This document shows positions 17,163-28,978 of a stretch of 64,000 bases of DNA, piece after piece; within the stretch, counting starts at the first letter, position 1, and each line of letters opens with the position of its first letter. Origin of the DNA: Paraburkholderia fungorum. Lineage in GTDB: Bacteria; Pseudomonadota; Gammaproteobacteria; Burkholderiales; Burkholderiaceae. Under the pieces are notes generated by a model. That model saw only the letters and a program-made list of their open reading frames with translations, did no database searches and had not been told where the DNA came from. Location: assembly GCF_902833645.1 (NCBI RefSeq), contig NZ_CADFGE010000001.1, positions 1,178,001-1,242,000 on the forward strand, read 5' to 3'. The position numbers and the translations under genes were made by a program.

Positions 17163-18932
17163 TTATGCTTTGCAATAAATTATCGGAATAACATTCATAT
17201 CTTTAGCGGCGTGCGCAAAAGATGACAAAATCCATAAAAGCTGAATCACATATCCAGGAACGACACTTCCTGCTTTAATTTTTTTGAATTCCGTCTCAAC
17301 ATCATTTTTTGATAGGAACGAGCAAGAAAGTATAACTTTCCGATGTAGCTTGTAATCTTGGAGAAGATTCTTAAGGTAATCATCAACTTTACTTATGTCG
17401 CCCTTTCTAACTCTATTAATTTCGCTCTGCACCGAATCTCGCCGGTATCGCTCAGAAAATTTATTCGTTATTTTTTTCGCTATTTGTTCTTTCGAAAAAT
17501 ACATATTGCCGAGATTCTTGATGCCTTGGCCAACCACATCATGCAAATTGCTCGCGGATGTGCTGACGTCCCCATGTTTTGAGTGAATAAAGCAAATGCA
17601 GGAATCTGCACTGTTAAGCGTTATGTGGTCCGCCCACTCATTACCTAAATCGTCGCAAAAAACGTAATCATCTGCGGCGTGAATTGCCTCCACAGCACCA
17701 AACATAGAGTTCGGATCAAATATCGTTGCAGCAGGCTGAATTCCACCTTTTTCGCTTATAACGGCGGCGACCTGATTCTTTACGACCAGAACGTCGAGGA
17801 TACTATCAATCTCAGAGATGCCTGAAGAGTCTTCGAAACATCGCCCCATGAAATACATGAATTTCGGGTCTTTAAAACAAATGCTAAAAAATCCGTTTTT
17901 TATAATAAATTTTTGTAGCGATATTTCTTTTCCATTTTCAGATATTTTAATCCTTTGCAGTGACAAAGAGAGTAGGGTAATAGATTTTTCGTTTTTTCGA
18001 AGTCGAGACGTATTTTCATGGCCAATAACCTTAAGATCTTCGTCGACCTCGTACACCATCTCAAGCAGCTTAAATATCCGATCAAGTCGCCCCTTGTTGA
18101 GATTCAGTACTTTATTTTTTCGCGTTTTATACGAGGCGGGAAGTCCTTCTTTGACGATTCGATCATATAGCATTCCACTTTCAATCAGAATGGCAGATGG
18201 ATCGGTGGTCGCCAATACCGCATTCAGTTCGACTAATTTAGCGAATGATTCCAAAAACGTTTTGTTAGGGCTCGGGTTTTTAATTAGATGTATCTGCTCG
18301 CTTGCCCAAAGAGCGATTTCGTCCAAGCCTTTCCGTTCCGAAGCCTCGACTACGCGTCCTGAGTTCGCGGATATTGTTTTAAGATTGGCCCCTTGTCGAA
18401 TTTTTAGAAAGTATGGAATTGACCGGCCGGCCGCATGCGTCGATAACAGGCCTTTCAAGTCTGCCGCTTCATATGACCTCGCGCGCATCGCCCGCTCCGA
18501 TATAGTCATGTTGCGCAACGCGATTTTTTGGAATTCGACCTCGTCATCATCAAAGGTCGAGGTTAGTAACGAATGATCAATCGGATTGAAATTTTCCTCA
18601 ATACTATCCGTTACGTTTCCGCAACTTTTTTTGAAAACAGATATATAGCCACCAATCTCAATTAAAATTATATAGGCATATATAGCATCTTCAAACTCTT
18701 CATTCAGAAAGTACACCGGCCTTGAAGATTGAAATACCCTCGCAGAATATACATAAGTGAAATTCGAATTTTGGATTGCCCTCTCTTCCCTAAATTCGTC
18801 AATCAGAAAATCAGTGTTCTGGGCGCGATTCTCAGATGCGGAGTCAAGTACGCTCGCAACCGCGGCATCGGATATTTCTGTTTTTGAATAAAAGAACTGA
18901 GCGTTTTGCGTTATCTGTAAGCGGTGTGGCAC
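17163..18932 (-). CDS. AT-rich accessory protein of unknown family (589 aa)
   Basis: The open frame reaches 19082, but a GTG at 18932 is preceded at four bases by AAAGGAGG, the best ribosome site in the window, so I start there (MPHRLQITQ...). Codon use is visibly AT-rich compared with all neighbours, a sign of transfer. I recognise no named family. Near residues 450-530 is a conserved-looking core, VFCDDLGNEWADHI, then nine residues, then CFIHSKHGD and later LHDVVGQGIKNL. The D...(H)xK arrangement could be a nuclease-like fold, which is inference. N-terminal residues 1-180 are separate and rich in aromatic residues. It is probably a defence or mobile-island gene. Confidence 0.7.
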   Translation of the reverse strand: MPHRLQITQNAQFFYSKTEISDAAVASVLDSASENRAQNTDFLIDEFREERAIQNSNFTYVYSARVFQSSRPVYFLNEEFEDAIYAYIILIEIGGYISVFKKSCGNVTDSIEENFNPIDHSLLTSTFDDDEVEFQKIALRNMTISERAMRARSYEAADLKGLLSTHAAGRSIPYFLKIRQGANLKTISANSGRVVEASERKGLDEIALWASEQIHLIKNPSPNKTFLESFAKLVELNAVLATTDPSAILIESGMLYDRIVKEGLPASYKTRKNKVLNLNKGRLDRIFKLLEMVYEVDEDLKVIGHENTSRLRKNEKSITLLSLSLQRIKISENGKEISLQKFIIKNGFFSICFKDPKFMYFMGRCFEDSSGISEIDSILDVLVVKNQVAAVISEKGGIQPAATIFDPNSMFGAVEAIHAADDYVFCDDLGNEWADHITLNSADSCICFIHSKHGDVSTSASNLHDVVGQGIKNLGNMYFSKEQIAKKITNKFSERYRRDSVQSEINRVRKGDISKVDDYLKNLLQDYKLHRKVILSCSFLSKNDVETEFKKIKAGSVVPGYVIQLLWILSSFAHAAKDMNVIPIIYCKA

Positions 18933-18954
18933 GCGGCCTCCTTTTTCTATTTTT

Positions 18955-19119
18955 TTAAATGCTTGCCTGATCAAAAAATATGGCAATAGAACTAATAAAC
19001 GCAATGACATGCCGTCGAGCAGGCTGGTACAAGAAGGAGAATAATCCAAAACCGAAGATGTAGCCAGCCTCTGCTTCACCATGGATATCCGGATGAATAT
19101 TAAAGCCGGGTGCGGACAT
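18955..19119 (-). CDS. Possible small membrane protein upstream of the 589-aa gene
   Basis: A 54-aa ORF (the frame is open to 19305) ending 22 bases before the GTG of the large AT-rich gene. The C-terminal half, VIAFISSIAIFF, could form one membrane helix. No ribosome site is visible at either candidate start (19119 or 19305), and no family is recognised. It might be a partner peptide of the large gene, its leader, or chance. Low confidence. Confidence 0.3.
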   Translation of the reverse strand: MSAPGFNIHPDIHGEAEAGYIFGFGLFSFLYQPARRHVIAFISSIAIFFDQASI

Positions 19120-19312
19120 TTTCAATTTCGTACGCAAATGCAGCGCTTCGTCAGGCCTTCGCAGATGCGCATTATGCGACAACGTACTGAACCTCTTACA
19201 GTCACTCACGAATCGATTCAATTTAAGAAATGCCAGCCGGTTTCTAAGTAAATCTGCACGATAAGCCAGGCTAGCCGATCTCCATCGAGAAGCATGCGTG
19301 CACATAAGCGTT

Positions 19313-19347
19313 AATTTAAAAAAAACCCGCGATCAGTTAATCGCGGG
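19313..19347 (-). terminator. Rho-independent terminator of gyrB
   Basis: Perfect stem CCCGCGAT-CAGTTA-ATCGCGGG at 19326-19347, followed in the minus direction by a run of eight T. It lies about 90 bp after the gyrB stop and closes the dnaA-dnaN-gyrB direction. It also separates the core block from the accessory island. Confidence 0.85.
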
Positions 19348-19435
19348 CTTTCCGTTAATAGCGAAGCACTGCCAGTTGGCCTCCGGATCCTTATTAACTC
19401 ATCGGAACGTTTCTTTTCAAAGCCGACATTCAAGC

Positions 19436-21955
<2,520 letters not shown>

Positions 21956-22021
21956 TCAAAACACCATAAAAACGCCAAAGGGGCGCTGCGCCCCTTGGTG
22001 TGTTCTTGGTTTTTGGACGCG

Positions 22022-23125
22022 TTAGATGCGCATCGGCATCACGACGTATTTGAATTCGTCGTTCTCGGGAATCGTGATCAACGCGCTGGAGCTGGCGTCG
22101 CCAAGGCTCACTTGCAACATGTCGACCTTCAGGTTCGCGAGCACGTCGAGCAGATACGTGACGTTGAACCCGATATCGACGCTGTCGCCGTCGTACGCGA
22201 TTTCCAGTTCTTCCTGCGCCTCTTCCTGATCGGCGTTGGTCGACATGATCTTCAACTGGCCCGGCTCGATAATGCAGCGCACGCCCTTGAATTTGTCCGA
22301 CGTCAGAATCGCGGCGCGTTGCAGCGAGCGCTGCAGTTCTTCACGGCCGATCACGAACTGATTCTTGTGCGACTTCGGAATCACGCGCTGGAAGTCGGGG
22401 AATTTGCCTTCCACCAGCTTCGACACCAGTTCGACCTGGCCGAACGTGAACTTCACCTGCGTCGGCGCGATGTCGATCTTCAGCGTGTCGTCGATGTCTT
22501 CCAGCAGACGCTGCAGTTCCAGAATCGTCTTGCGCGGAATGATTACTTCCTGGCGCGCGAACGAGCCTTCGATCTTCATCGACGAGAACGCGAGGCGGTG
22601 GCCGTCGGTTGCGACTGCCATCAGTTGGTCGCCGTCTACCACCAGCAGCATGCCGTTCAGGTAGTAGCGAATGTCCTGCTGGGCCATCGAAAAATGGACC
22701 ATGCCGAGCAACTGGCGGAACGTTTTCTGGGGAACCACCAGGTTCGCGCCGTAGTCTTTAGCCTGAGCGACGGTCGGGAACTCGTCGGCCGCGAGAGTTT
22801 GCAGCGCAAAGCGGCTCTTGCCGGATTGCACGGTCAAACGCTTGTCGTTCAAGGTCAGCGTAACTTGCCCGTCGGGCATCGCGCGCAAAATGTCGAGGAG
22901 CTTTCTTGCTGCCACCGTGGTCGCGACCGAATCGCCGCCCACGCCGAAATCGGCACGCGTGGTGATCTGCAACTCGAGGTCGGTCGACAGGAACGACACG
23001 TCAGGGCCGTTCTTGGTAATCAGCAAATTGGCGAGGATCGGCAACGTATGGCGGCGTTCGACGATGCCGCTCACGGTTTGCAGCGGCCTGAGGAGGTTAT
23101 CGCGTTCGGTCTTGACCAGTTGCAT
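22022..23125 (-). CDS. dnaN: DNA polymerase III beta sliding clamp
   Basis: A 367-aa ring-forming processivity factor that tethers polymerase III to DNA. The N-terminus MQLVKTERDNLLRPLQTVSGIVERRHTLPILANLL and the C-terminal VVMPMRI are typical, and three repeated clamp domains of about 120 residues span the whole protein. It lies between dnaA and gyrB on the same strand in the classical order. The 219-bp gap to dnaA is GC-rich with an AT-richer middle and probably holds a separate promoter. Confidence 0.99.
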   Translation of the reverse strand: MQLVKTERDNLLRPLQTVSGIVERRHTLPILANLLITKNGPDVSFLSTDLELQITTRADFGVGGDSVATTVAARKLLDILRAMPDGQVTLTLNDKRLTVQSGKSRFALQTLAADEFPTVAQAKDYGANLVVPQKTFRQLLGMVHFSMAQQDIRYYLNGMLLVVDGDQLMAVATDGHRLAFSSMKIEGSFARQEVIIPRKTILELQRLLEDIDDTLKIDIAPTQVKFTFGQVELVSKLVEGKFPDFQRVIPKSHKNQFVIGREELQRSLQRAAILTSDKFKGVRCIIEPGQLKIMSTNADQEEAQEELEIAYDGDSVDIGFNVTYLLDVLANLKVDMLQVSLGDASSSALITIPENDEFKYVVMPMRI

Positions 23126-23344
23126 AGAGTTCCTTCGTTGATATGACGGCCTGCGCGCCTGACTTGCCAGCCTTACAGCGCGCAGCCGCGGCTCCCCGCC
23201 GGCGCCACGCAGCGCCTGTCACGGCGTGAATTCCGCCCGCGGCCGCCGGGCGGTTAAACCTGTATTGTGCCTGAAAACGGAACCGCTCCACTAAAATGGG
23301 GGCGAGTTCCGAAATAAACAGGTCGAATTTCCCATCCAACCTGC

Positions 23345-24979
23345 TTAACCTTTCAGCGTTTGCTCCAGAACGTGCAGTTCGTGGTTCAGCTGCGCGTCCG
23401 TGCCGCGCTCGGCGGCAATCTTGCGCACCGCGTGCAGCACGGTGGTGTGGTCGCGCCCGCCGAACAGCTCGCCGATTTCCGGCAAACTTTTCTGGGTCAG
23501 CTCCTTCGCCAGATACATTGCGATCTGCCGCGGCCGCGCAATGTTCGCCGGACGCTTCTTCGAATACATATCCGCGACCTTGATGCTGTAGAAGTCAGCC
23601 GTGGTCTTCTGGATGTTTTCCACCGAAATCTGCCGGTTTTGCACCGTCAGCAGGTCTTTCAGCGCTTCTTTCGTCACTTCGATCGTGATTTCGCGGCCGT
23701 GGAACTTCGAATACGCGAGGATCTTGCGCAGCGCGCCTTCCAGCTCACGCACGTTCGAGCGCAGATGCTTGGCGACGAAGAACGCGACGTCTTCATTCAG
23801 GCTCACGAACTCCGACTGCGCCTTGCGCATCAGAATCGCGACGCGCATTTCCAGCTCGGGCGGCTCGATCGCCACCGTCAGGCCGGAGTCGAAGCGCGAG
23901 ATCAGGCGGTCGTCGATACCGGAGATTTCCTTCGGATACGTGTCGCTGGTGATGATCACCTGCGCCTTGTTCGCGACCAGCGCCTCGAACGCGTAGAAGA
24001 ATTCCTCTTGTGTGCGCGACTTGCCTGAGAAAAATTGAATATCGTCGATCAGCAGCAGGTCGAGCGAGTGGTAGTAGCGCTTGAAGTCGTCGAACGCCTT
24101 GCGCTGGTAGGCCTTCACCACGTCGGACACATACTGTTCCGCGTGGATGTAGCGAATCCGCGCGCCGGCCTTGTCCATCAGAAGCTGGTTGCCGATTGCG
24201 TGGATCAGGTGGGTCTTGCCCAGACCCACGCCACCGTAGAGAAACAGCGGGTTGTACGAGATGCCCGGGTTGTCCGCGACCTGAATCGCCGCGGCGCGCG
24301 CCAACTGGTTGGCCTTACCGGTCACGAAGTTGTCGAAGGTCAGCACGGGGTTGAGCTTCGAGCGCTCGTACATCGAGTCGTTCTCGCCGTTGCCGTTCGA
24401 ACTCGCGCTCTGGCCCGGACGCCATGTGCGGCGTGCGGCCGCGGCTTCGTTCGCGTCGAGGCTGGGCAGATCGAGGTCGGCGGCATCTTCGGCGGCCGCG
24501 CGGGCGTTTGCGTTCTGGTCCGCCGCAGCGCGAGCGTTCGCGTTGAGGTTCGCCATGGCGCTGTTCGCGCTGTTGGCGCGCGCGGCCTGCGACGCCTGCA
24601 CGGCGCCGACGGCTGCGTCCACGGCGGCCCCGCCACCGTTCGAGCCAGACGAATGGCCAGCGCCCATCGAACCAGACGTGGAAGCCGGACGCGCCGGCGC
24701 CGACGACGCTGCCGCGGGGGCGCGCATGCCGGCTTTCGGGTCCAGTACGAATTGCACGTCGACGGGGGTATGCCAGAAATCGCGGGCCAGATCGGCGATG
24801 CGACCGGAGAACTGGCTCTTGACCCAGTCGAGCTTGAAGCGATTCGGCGCAGCGATGCTAAGCGTGTTCGCATCGGCGTCGAAGGCGACCGGGGCCAACG
24901 GTTTGATCCACGTCACGTACTGCTGGGGCGTAAGCTCGCGCTCCAGCAGTGCGGAACAGTGTTGCCAGAAATCGTTCAT
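23345..24979 (-). CDS. dnaA: Chromosomal replication initiator DnaA
   Basis: A 544-aa AAA+ initiator that binds DnaA boxes and opens the origin. I start at 24979 ([28 protein letters not shown]), the family start; the frame is open to 25042. Domain I is residues 1-90. Domain II is unusually long and Ala/Asn-rich (about 95-215). Domain III has Walker [17 protein letters not shown] and Walker [11 protein letters not shown]. Domain IV ends with the DnaA signature [15 protein letters not shown]. It is transcribed divergently from rpmH, with a DnaA box in the shared intergenic region. Confidence 0.99.
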   Translation of the reverse strand: MNDFWQHCSALLERELTPQQYVTWIKPLAPVAFDADANTLSIAAPNRFKLDWVKSQFSGRIADLARDFWHTPVDVQFVLDPKAGMRAPAAASSAPARPASTSGSMGAGHSSGSNGGGAAVDAAVGAVQASQAARANSANSAMANLNANARAAADQNANARAAAEDAADLDLPSLDANEAAAARRTWRPGQSASSNGNGENDSMYERSKLNPVLTFDNFVTGKANQLARAAAIQVADNPGISYNPLFLYGGVGLGKTHLIHAIGNQLLMDKAGARIRYIHAEQYVSDVVKAYQRKAFDDFKRYYHSLDLLLIDDIQFFSGKSRTQEEFFYAFEALVANKAQVIITSDTYPKEISGIDDRLISRFDSGLTVAIEPPELEMRVAILMRKAQSEFVSLNEDVAFFVAKHLRSNVRELEGALRKILAYSKFHGREITIEVTKEALKDLLTVQNRQISVENIQKTTADFYSIKVADMYSKKRPANIARPRQIAMYLAKELTQKSLPEIGELFGGRDHTTVLHAVRKIAAERGTDAQLNHELHVLEQTLKG

Positions 24980-25187
24980 CAAGTTGCTGTCGTTATGTAT
25001 GCACGGCGGTTCGCCGCTGCCCCTGTCGCGCGTACGCAACAAGGCCCTGAGCAGCTAGGCCAAACCAGGCGCGATGGCTCCAGGCGCTTGTGCCACAAGG
25101 GTTTGCGGGACAAGCGAGCCGGAGCGGCGTGCAGGATTTTTGGGAAGTAAGGCGAGATTCTACCGCCAAAACGTCGGCGAAAGGGAG

Positions 25188-25216
25188 TTATCCACAGGGA
25201 CGGATCGTCCTGTGGA
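25188..25216. promoter_or_regulatory. DnaA box within an inverted repeat
   Basis: TTATCCACA at 25188-25196 matches the DnaA box consensus exactly. It is the left arm of an imperfect palindrome (TCCACAGGGACG, GAT, CGTCCTGTGGA) ending at 25216. This is a likely site of DnaA binding for autoregulation or origin function. Confidence 0.75.
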
Positions 25217-25251
25217 CGCCTCTCGCGGACAGGCCGAACCAGGCTAAACTA

Positions 25252-25280
25252 TTGACGGTCAACGAAAAACCGGTTTAAAT
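25252..25280 (+). promoter_or_regulatory. Probable rpmH promoter
   Basis: The -35 TTGACG at 25252-25257 is followed by 17 bp and then the -10 TTAAAT at 25275-25280. It lies about 90 bp before the rpmH ATG and likely drives rpmH-rnpA-yidD-yidC. Confidence 0.6.
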
Positions 25281-25372
25281 AGCGGGTTCCGCGAAAACCA
25301 ATTCAGTAAACCTCCGGCCATTGCGCTTTCAGCGATGATCGCGCGGTTATTTTTCGATCAAGTGAGAGCAAC

Positions 25373-25507
25373 ATGAAACGTACTTACCAGCCTTCCGTTA
25401 CCCGTCGCAAGCGCACCCACGGCTTCCGCGTTCGCATGAAGACCGCAGGTGGCCGCAAGGTCATCAACGCACGCCGCGCGAAGGGCCGCAAGCGCCTCGC
25501 CATCTAA
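25373..25507 (+). CDS. rpmH: Ribosomal protein bL34
   Basis: A 44-aa ribosomal protein, [20 protein letters not shown] and the rest, ending AKGRKRLAI. It is extremely basic and of full family length. It is a component of the large ribosomal subunit and the first gene of the rpmH-rnpA-yidD-yidC run. The stop is 14 bases before the likely rnpA start. Confidence 0.98.
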
Positions 25508-25521
25508 GGCAGGCGAGCGGA

Positions 25522-26019
25522 TTGCGCGCTCCGTCTGTGCCAGGCGAGAACCGCGGTGATGCGGGAGCGGCAGGGGCGCCGCAACAGGGCTCGGTTCCGT
25601 TGCGAGCGCAAGCCGCCTTCCCCAAAGCCGCAAGGCTACTGAAAACGGATGAATTTTCATCCGTTTTTCGTTTGCGCCCATGGCGCCGCACCGCACACTT
25701 CGTGGTGTACGGCCGGCCCACCGGCAACGACGCTCGCTTAGGCCTCGTGATCGGCAAGAAGTATGCGCCGCGCGCGGCCACGCGTAATCTGGTACGTCGA
25801 CTCGCGCGTGAAGCCTTCCGGCTGCGTCGCGCGGAATTCGGCGGTTGGGATGTGCTGCTGCGTTTGCACACGCGCTTCGACAAGAAAGCTTTGCCGAGCG
25901 CTTCGTCGCCGCCGTTACGGGCGCTGTGCCGCAGCGAGATAGAGGCGCTGCTCGACAAGGCAGCGCGCGAGATTGTCCGTCGCGAGGCGCCGCCCGCGGA
26001 AGCGCCCAAGACGGAATGA
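25522..26019 (+). CDS. rnpA: Ribonuclease P protein component
   Basis: The protein subunit of RNase P, which helps the RNA subunit cut the 5' leader from tRNA precursors. The family core is clear: [17 protein letters not shown], then [29 protein letters not shown] containing the RNR motif. The frame begins with TTG at 25522 (165 aa). An in-frame GTG at 25537 and a later TTG are alternatives, and the first 30 or so residues are not conserved, so the start is uncertain. It lies directly after rpmH, the standard arrangement. Confidence 0.93.
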   Translation: MRAPSVPGENRGDAGAAGAPQQGSVPLRAQAAFPKAARLLKTDEFSSVFRLRPWRRTAHFVVYGRPTGNDARLGLVIGKKYAPRAATRNLVRRLAREAFRLRRAEFGGWDVLLRLHTRFDKKALPSASSPPLRALCRSEIEALLDKAAREIVRREAPPAEAPKTE

Positions 26020-26107
26020 CGCTCAAGTGACCGCCCGCAGTGCAGCCCTGCTGCGCGGGCGTCGCCCGGTACTCCACGTTGCGCGGCGCCGTCCGGCCGC
26101 ACCAGCC

Positions 26108-26338
26108 ATGCAAACGGTACTCATCGCTTTACTGCGTTTTTATAAGGTTGCTGTGAGCCCCATGCTCGGCAACCGGTGCCGTTTTTACCCTTCCTGTTCT
26201 GATTACGCGCGCGAAGCAATCCAGTATCATGGCGCCGCGCGCGGGACTTATCTCGCCGCCAGGCGTATTTGCCGCTGCCACCCGTTTTCCGCGGGCGGCA
26301 TCGATCTCGTCCCGCCTCCCACTTCTGAAAAGCGCTGA
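26108..26338 (+). CDS. yidD: Membrane protein insertion efficiency factor YidD
   Basis: A 76-aa protein with the family hallmarks [31 protein letters not shown] and the second Cys pair in [18 protein letters not shown]. YidD assists insertion of membrane proteins together with YidC. The longer open frame from 25973 is not needed; the ATG at 26108 gives the family start. It lies between rnpA and yidC as usual. Confidence 0.96.
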   Translation: MQTVLIALLRFYKVAVSPMLGNRCRFYPSCSDYAREAIQYHGAARGTYLAARRICRCHPFSAGGIDLVPPPTSEKR

Positions 26339-26368
26339 CGCGCCGTTCCATCGACACTGAGACAACGC

Positions 26369-28027
26369 ATGGATATCAAACGCACCGTCCTATGGGTCAT
26401 CTTTTTCATGTCAGCGGTCATGCTGTTCGACAACTGGCAACGCGACCACGGACGCCCGTCGATGTTCTTCCCGAGCGCCAACCCGACCAAGACCGTCGAA
26501 GGCGCCGCTCCGGGAACCACGACGCCGGGAACCCAACCCGCCGATCTGCCGGCCACCAACGCAGCAGCACCGGGCAACGCGCCGGCTGCGGCTCAAGGCC
26601 AACTGATCAAGTTCAGCACCGACGTCTATAACGGCGAGATCGACACCCGCGGCGGCACGCTGTCGAAGTTGTCGCTCGTCAAGCAAGGCGACGGCAAGCA
26701 GCCCGATCTGGTGATCACGCTGTTCGACCGCACCGCGAACCATACGTATCTGGCACGCACCGGTCTGCTGGGCGGCGATTTCCCGAACCATAACGACATC
26801 TTCACGCCGCTGCCGAACCAGCCGCACGATCTGACGGGCGACGCCAAGTCGTTCCAGCTCAGCTTCGAGTCGCCGGTGAAAGGTGGCGTGAAGGTCATCA
26901 AGACCTATACGTTCACGCGCGGCAGCTATGTGATCGGCGTCGACACGAAGATCGAAAACGTCGGCACCGCACCGGTTACGCCGTCGGTCTATATGGAACT
27001 GGTGCGTGACGACACGCCGGTGGAAACGCCGCGCTTCTCGCACACGTTCATCGGGCCGGCTGTCTATACCGACCAGCACCACTTCCAGAAGATGACGTTC
27101 AGCGACATCGACAAGAACAAGGAAGACTTCGCCAAATCGGCCGACAACGGCTGGATTGCGATGGTGCAGCATTACTTCGCGTCGGCATGGATTCCGCAGC
27201 AGGGCGTGAAGCGCGACATCTATGTCGAGAAGATCGATCCGGCGCTGTATCGCGTTGGCGTGAAGGAGCCGGTGGCGACCATCGCGCCGGGGCAATCGGC
27301 TGATGTGTCCGCGCGCCTGTTCGCCGGTCCGGAAGAAGAGCGCATGCTCGAAGGCATCGCCCCGGGTCTGGAGCTGGTGAAGGACTACGGCTGGGTCACG
27401 ATCATCGCCAAGCCGCTGTTCTGGCTGCTCGAGAAGATTCATAGCTATGTCGGCAACTGGGGCTGGTCGATCGTACTGCTCACGCTGCTGATCAAGGCCG
27501 TGTTCTTCCCGCTGTCGGCCGCGAGCTACAAGTCGATGGCGCGCATGAAGGCGATCACGCCGCGTATGCAAGCGCTGCGCGAACGCTTCAAGGGCGATCC
27601 GCAGAAGATGAACGCCGCACTGATGGAGCTGTACAAGACCGAGAAGGTCAATCCGTTCGGCGGCTGTCTGCCGGTTGTGATTCAGATTCCGGTGTTCATC
27701 TCGCTGTACTGGGTGCTGCTGTCGTCGGTTGAAATGCGCGGCGCGCCGTGGATTCTCTGGATTCACGACCTGTCGCAGCAGGATCCGTTCTTCATCCTGC
27801 CGGTGCTGATGGCCGTCTCGATGTTCCTGCAGACCAAGCTGAACCCGACGCCGCCGGACCCGGTTCAGGCCAAGATGATGATGTTCATGCCGATCGCGTT
27901 CTCGGTCATGTTCTTCTTCTTCCCGGCCGGTCTGGTGCTGTACTACGTGGTGAACAACGTGCTGTCGATCGCCCAGCAGTACTACATCACGCGGATGATG
28001 GGTAAGCCGAAGACGAAAGCAGCCTGA
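26369..28027 (+). CDS. yidC: Membrane protein insertase YidC
   Basis: A 552-aa Oxa1/YidC insertase that places proteins in the inner membrane alone or with SecYEG. It has an N-terminal anchor ([16 protein letters not shown]), a Pro/Ala-rich linker, and a large periplasmic beta domain (about residues 70-330). The conserved five-helix core starts at [16 protein letters not shown] and includes [25 protein letters not shown] and the positively charged tail KPKTKAA. It is complete and is followed by a strong terminator. Confidence 0.99.
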   Translation: MDIKRTVLWVIFFMSAVMLFDNWQRDHGRPSMFFPSANPTKTVEGAAPGTTTPGTQPADLPATNAAAPGNAPAAAQGQLIKFSTDVYNGEIDTRGGTLSKLSLVKQGDGKQPDLVITLFDRTANHTYLARTGLLGGDFPNHNDIFTPLPNQPHDLTGDAKSFQLSFESPVKGGVKVIKTYTFTRGSYVIGVDTKIENVGTAPVTPSVYMELVRDDTPVETPRFSHTFIGPAVYTDQHHFQKMTFSDIDKNKEDFAKSADNGWIAMVQHYFASAWIPQQGVKRDIYVEKIDPALYRVGVKEPVATIAPGQSADVSARLFAGPEEERMLEGIAPGLELVKDYGWVTIIAKPLFWLLEKIHSYVGNWGWSIVLLTLLIKAVFFPLSAASYKSMARMKAITPRMQALRERFKGDPQKMNAALMELYKTEKVNPFGGCLPVVIQIPVFISLYWVLLSSVEMRGAPWILWIHDLSQQDPFFILPVLMAVSMFLQTKLNPTPPDPVQAKMMMFMPIAFSVMFFFFPAGLVLYYVVNNVLSIAQQYYITRMMGKPKTKAA

Positions 28028-28116
28028 TCGATGGCTTCCCTGCAGCGGGCGGCGCTAGCGCCCGCCGGCTGACAGGCGAAAACAGGCAAAGACAGACAGA
28101 AGCAGGTTGTAAAAAA

Positions 28117-28147
28117 GCCGCCCGGTTTGCACCGGGCGGCTTTTTTT
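28117..28147. terminator. Terminator after yidC
   Basis: Perfect 10-bp stem GCCGCCCGGT-TTGC-ACCGGGCGGC at 28117-28140, followed by seven T. A run of six A precedes it, so it may also stop the converging XRE gene. It ends the rpmH-yidC operon. Confidence 0.9.
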
Positions 28148-28622
28148 ATGACTCGCTCTTTGGTGGGTTCTTGTCTCTCGATGCGTCTTCAGGCTCGGGC
28201 GTAGCGTCGGTTGCCGGCTGTGTGCCGCCGTCGAACTCCGTGATCAGCTCTTCCACCAGATTGCGCTGTTTCGGCGACAAGCCCGCGAACCGGTTCGCCA
28301 TCTGCGTCACCAGTTCGATCGTTTCCGGCGTCATTGGATATTTTTCACCACGGGCGAGCGGTTTGGTCTTGCTGGTTGGCACGGGACCGTAGTGCAGCCA
28401 GTGGACATCTTTTTGCAGCCATGTCGCCAACACCTGCAACTTATCAGGCTTTGGAATCGTCGTACCCGAGAGCCATTTGTGCGCGGTTTGCGGTGAAACC
28501 GCAGGACCGTTTCGATAGAGCAGGCTAAATGCCTTGGCCAGAGCGGTCCCGCCCTGGAGCTCGCTGGGGAGTGAGTCTTTCAGCCGTTTGGCGAAAGCAG
28601 CTTTTTCTTTGGAGGTCGGCAT
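28146..28622 (-). CDS. XRE-like helix-turn-helix regulator
   Basis: A 158-aa protein from the ATG at 28622 (MPTSKEKAAFAKRLKDSL). The N-terminal half resembles a Cro/CI-type helix-turn-helix: LYRNGPAVSPQTAHKWLSGTTIPKPDKLQVLATWL. The following WLHYGP stretch is common in phage-derived regulators of proteobacteria. The C-terminal tail is charged and low in complexity. It is a lone gene between yidC and mnmE on the opposite strand, with a palindromic operator about 57 bp upstream that it probably binds itself. It may be a domesticated prophage-type repressor. Confidence 0.78.
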   Translation of the reverse strand: MPTSKEKAAFAKRLKDSLPSELQGGTALAKAFSLLYRNGPAVSPQTAHKWLSGTTIPKPDKLQVLATWLQKDVHWLHYGPVPTSKTKPLARGEKYPMTPETIELVTQMANRFAGLSPKQRNLVEELITEFDGGTQPATDATPEPEDASRDKNPPKSES

Positions 28623-28678
28623 GGGCCAGATTGTGCAATTCGGCGCATACTCAGTGGACAACCAAACACGCTACTTTA

Positions 28679-28704
28679 TAGCCTAAATAGGCTATTTTTA
28701 GCCT
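28679..28704. promoter_or_regulatory. Three-half-site operator upstream of the XRE gene
   Basis: TAGCCT (28679), AGGCTA (28689) and TAGCCT (28699) lie exactly 10 bp apart. The first two form the palindrome TAGCCT-AAAT-AGGCTA. The site overlaps the AT-rich region where the XRE promoter should lie, consistent with autorepression. Confidence 0.6.
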
Positions 28705-28812
28705 GAAATCGCCACCGAATACCGCATTCGACGATTTCGCCGAATCTCATCTTTTCCTTGTGCAGCCTGCGTTCTGGACAGTTTGTCGCGCCTATTTGTC
28801 GCAAAAGTGTCT

Positions 28813-28829
28813 CAAGCTATCTTAGCTTG
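28813..28829. promoter_or_regulatory. Inverted repeat upstream of mnmE
   Basis: Perfect 7-bp arms, CAAGCTA-TCT-TAGCTTG. A TTTGTCGC direct repeat lies just upstream (near 28781 and 28795). It is too short and lacks a T-run for a terminator, so an operator is more likely. The binding protein is unknown. Confidence 0.45.
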
Positions 28830-28978
28830 TGTGAGATAAATCTTCATGAGTCTCATGGCGCGCGCGATGTCGTAGGAATCGGCCCGCGTCCGGAGAGCAG
28901 CGGATGCCCGCGTTACAATGCCCGGCGCTCACTCATGCGCTTTCTCCCGCATTCATCCCTTCTGATAGCCTCGTCTCC

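Larger units (their letters stand above)
24980..25372. other. dnaA-rpmH intergenic region (candidate origin or dnaA control region)
   Basis: A 393-bp divergent region. It contains one perfect DnaA box (25188-25196), a mirror TGTGGA at 25211-25216, an AT-richer segment at 25245-25320 and the rpmH promoter. In many proteobacteria this junction is oriC. I find only one perfect box, so it may instead be the autoregulated dnaA promoter with the main origin close by. Confidence 0.5.
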
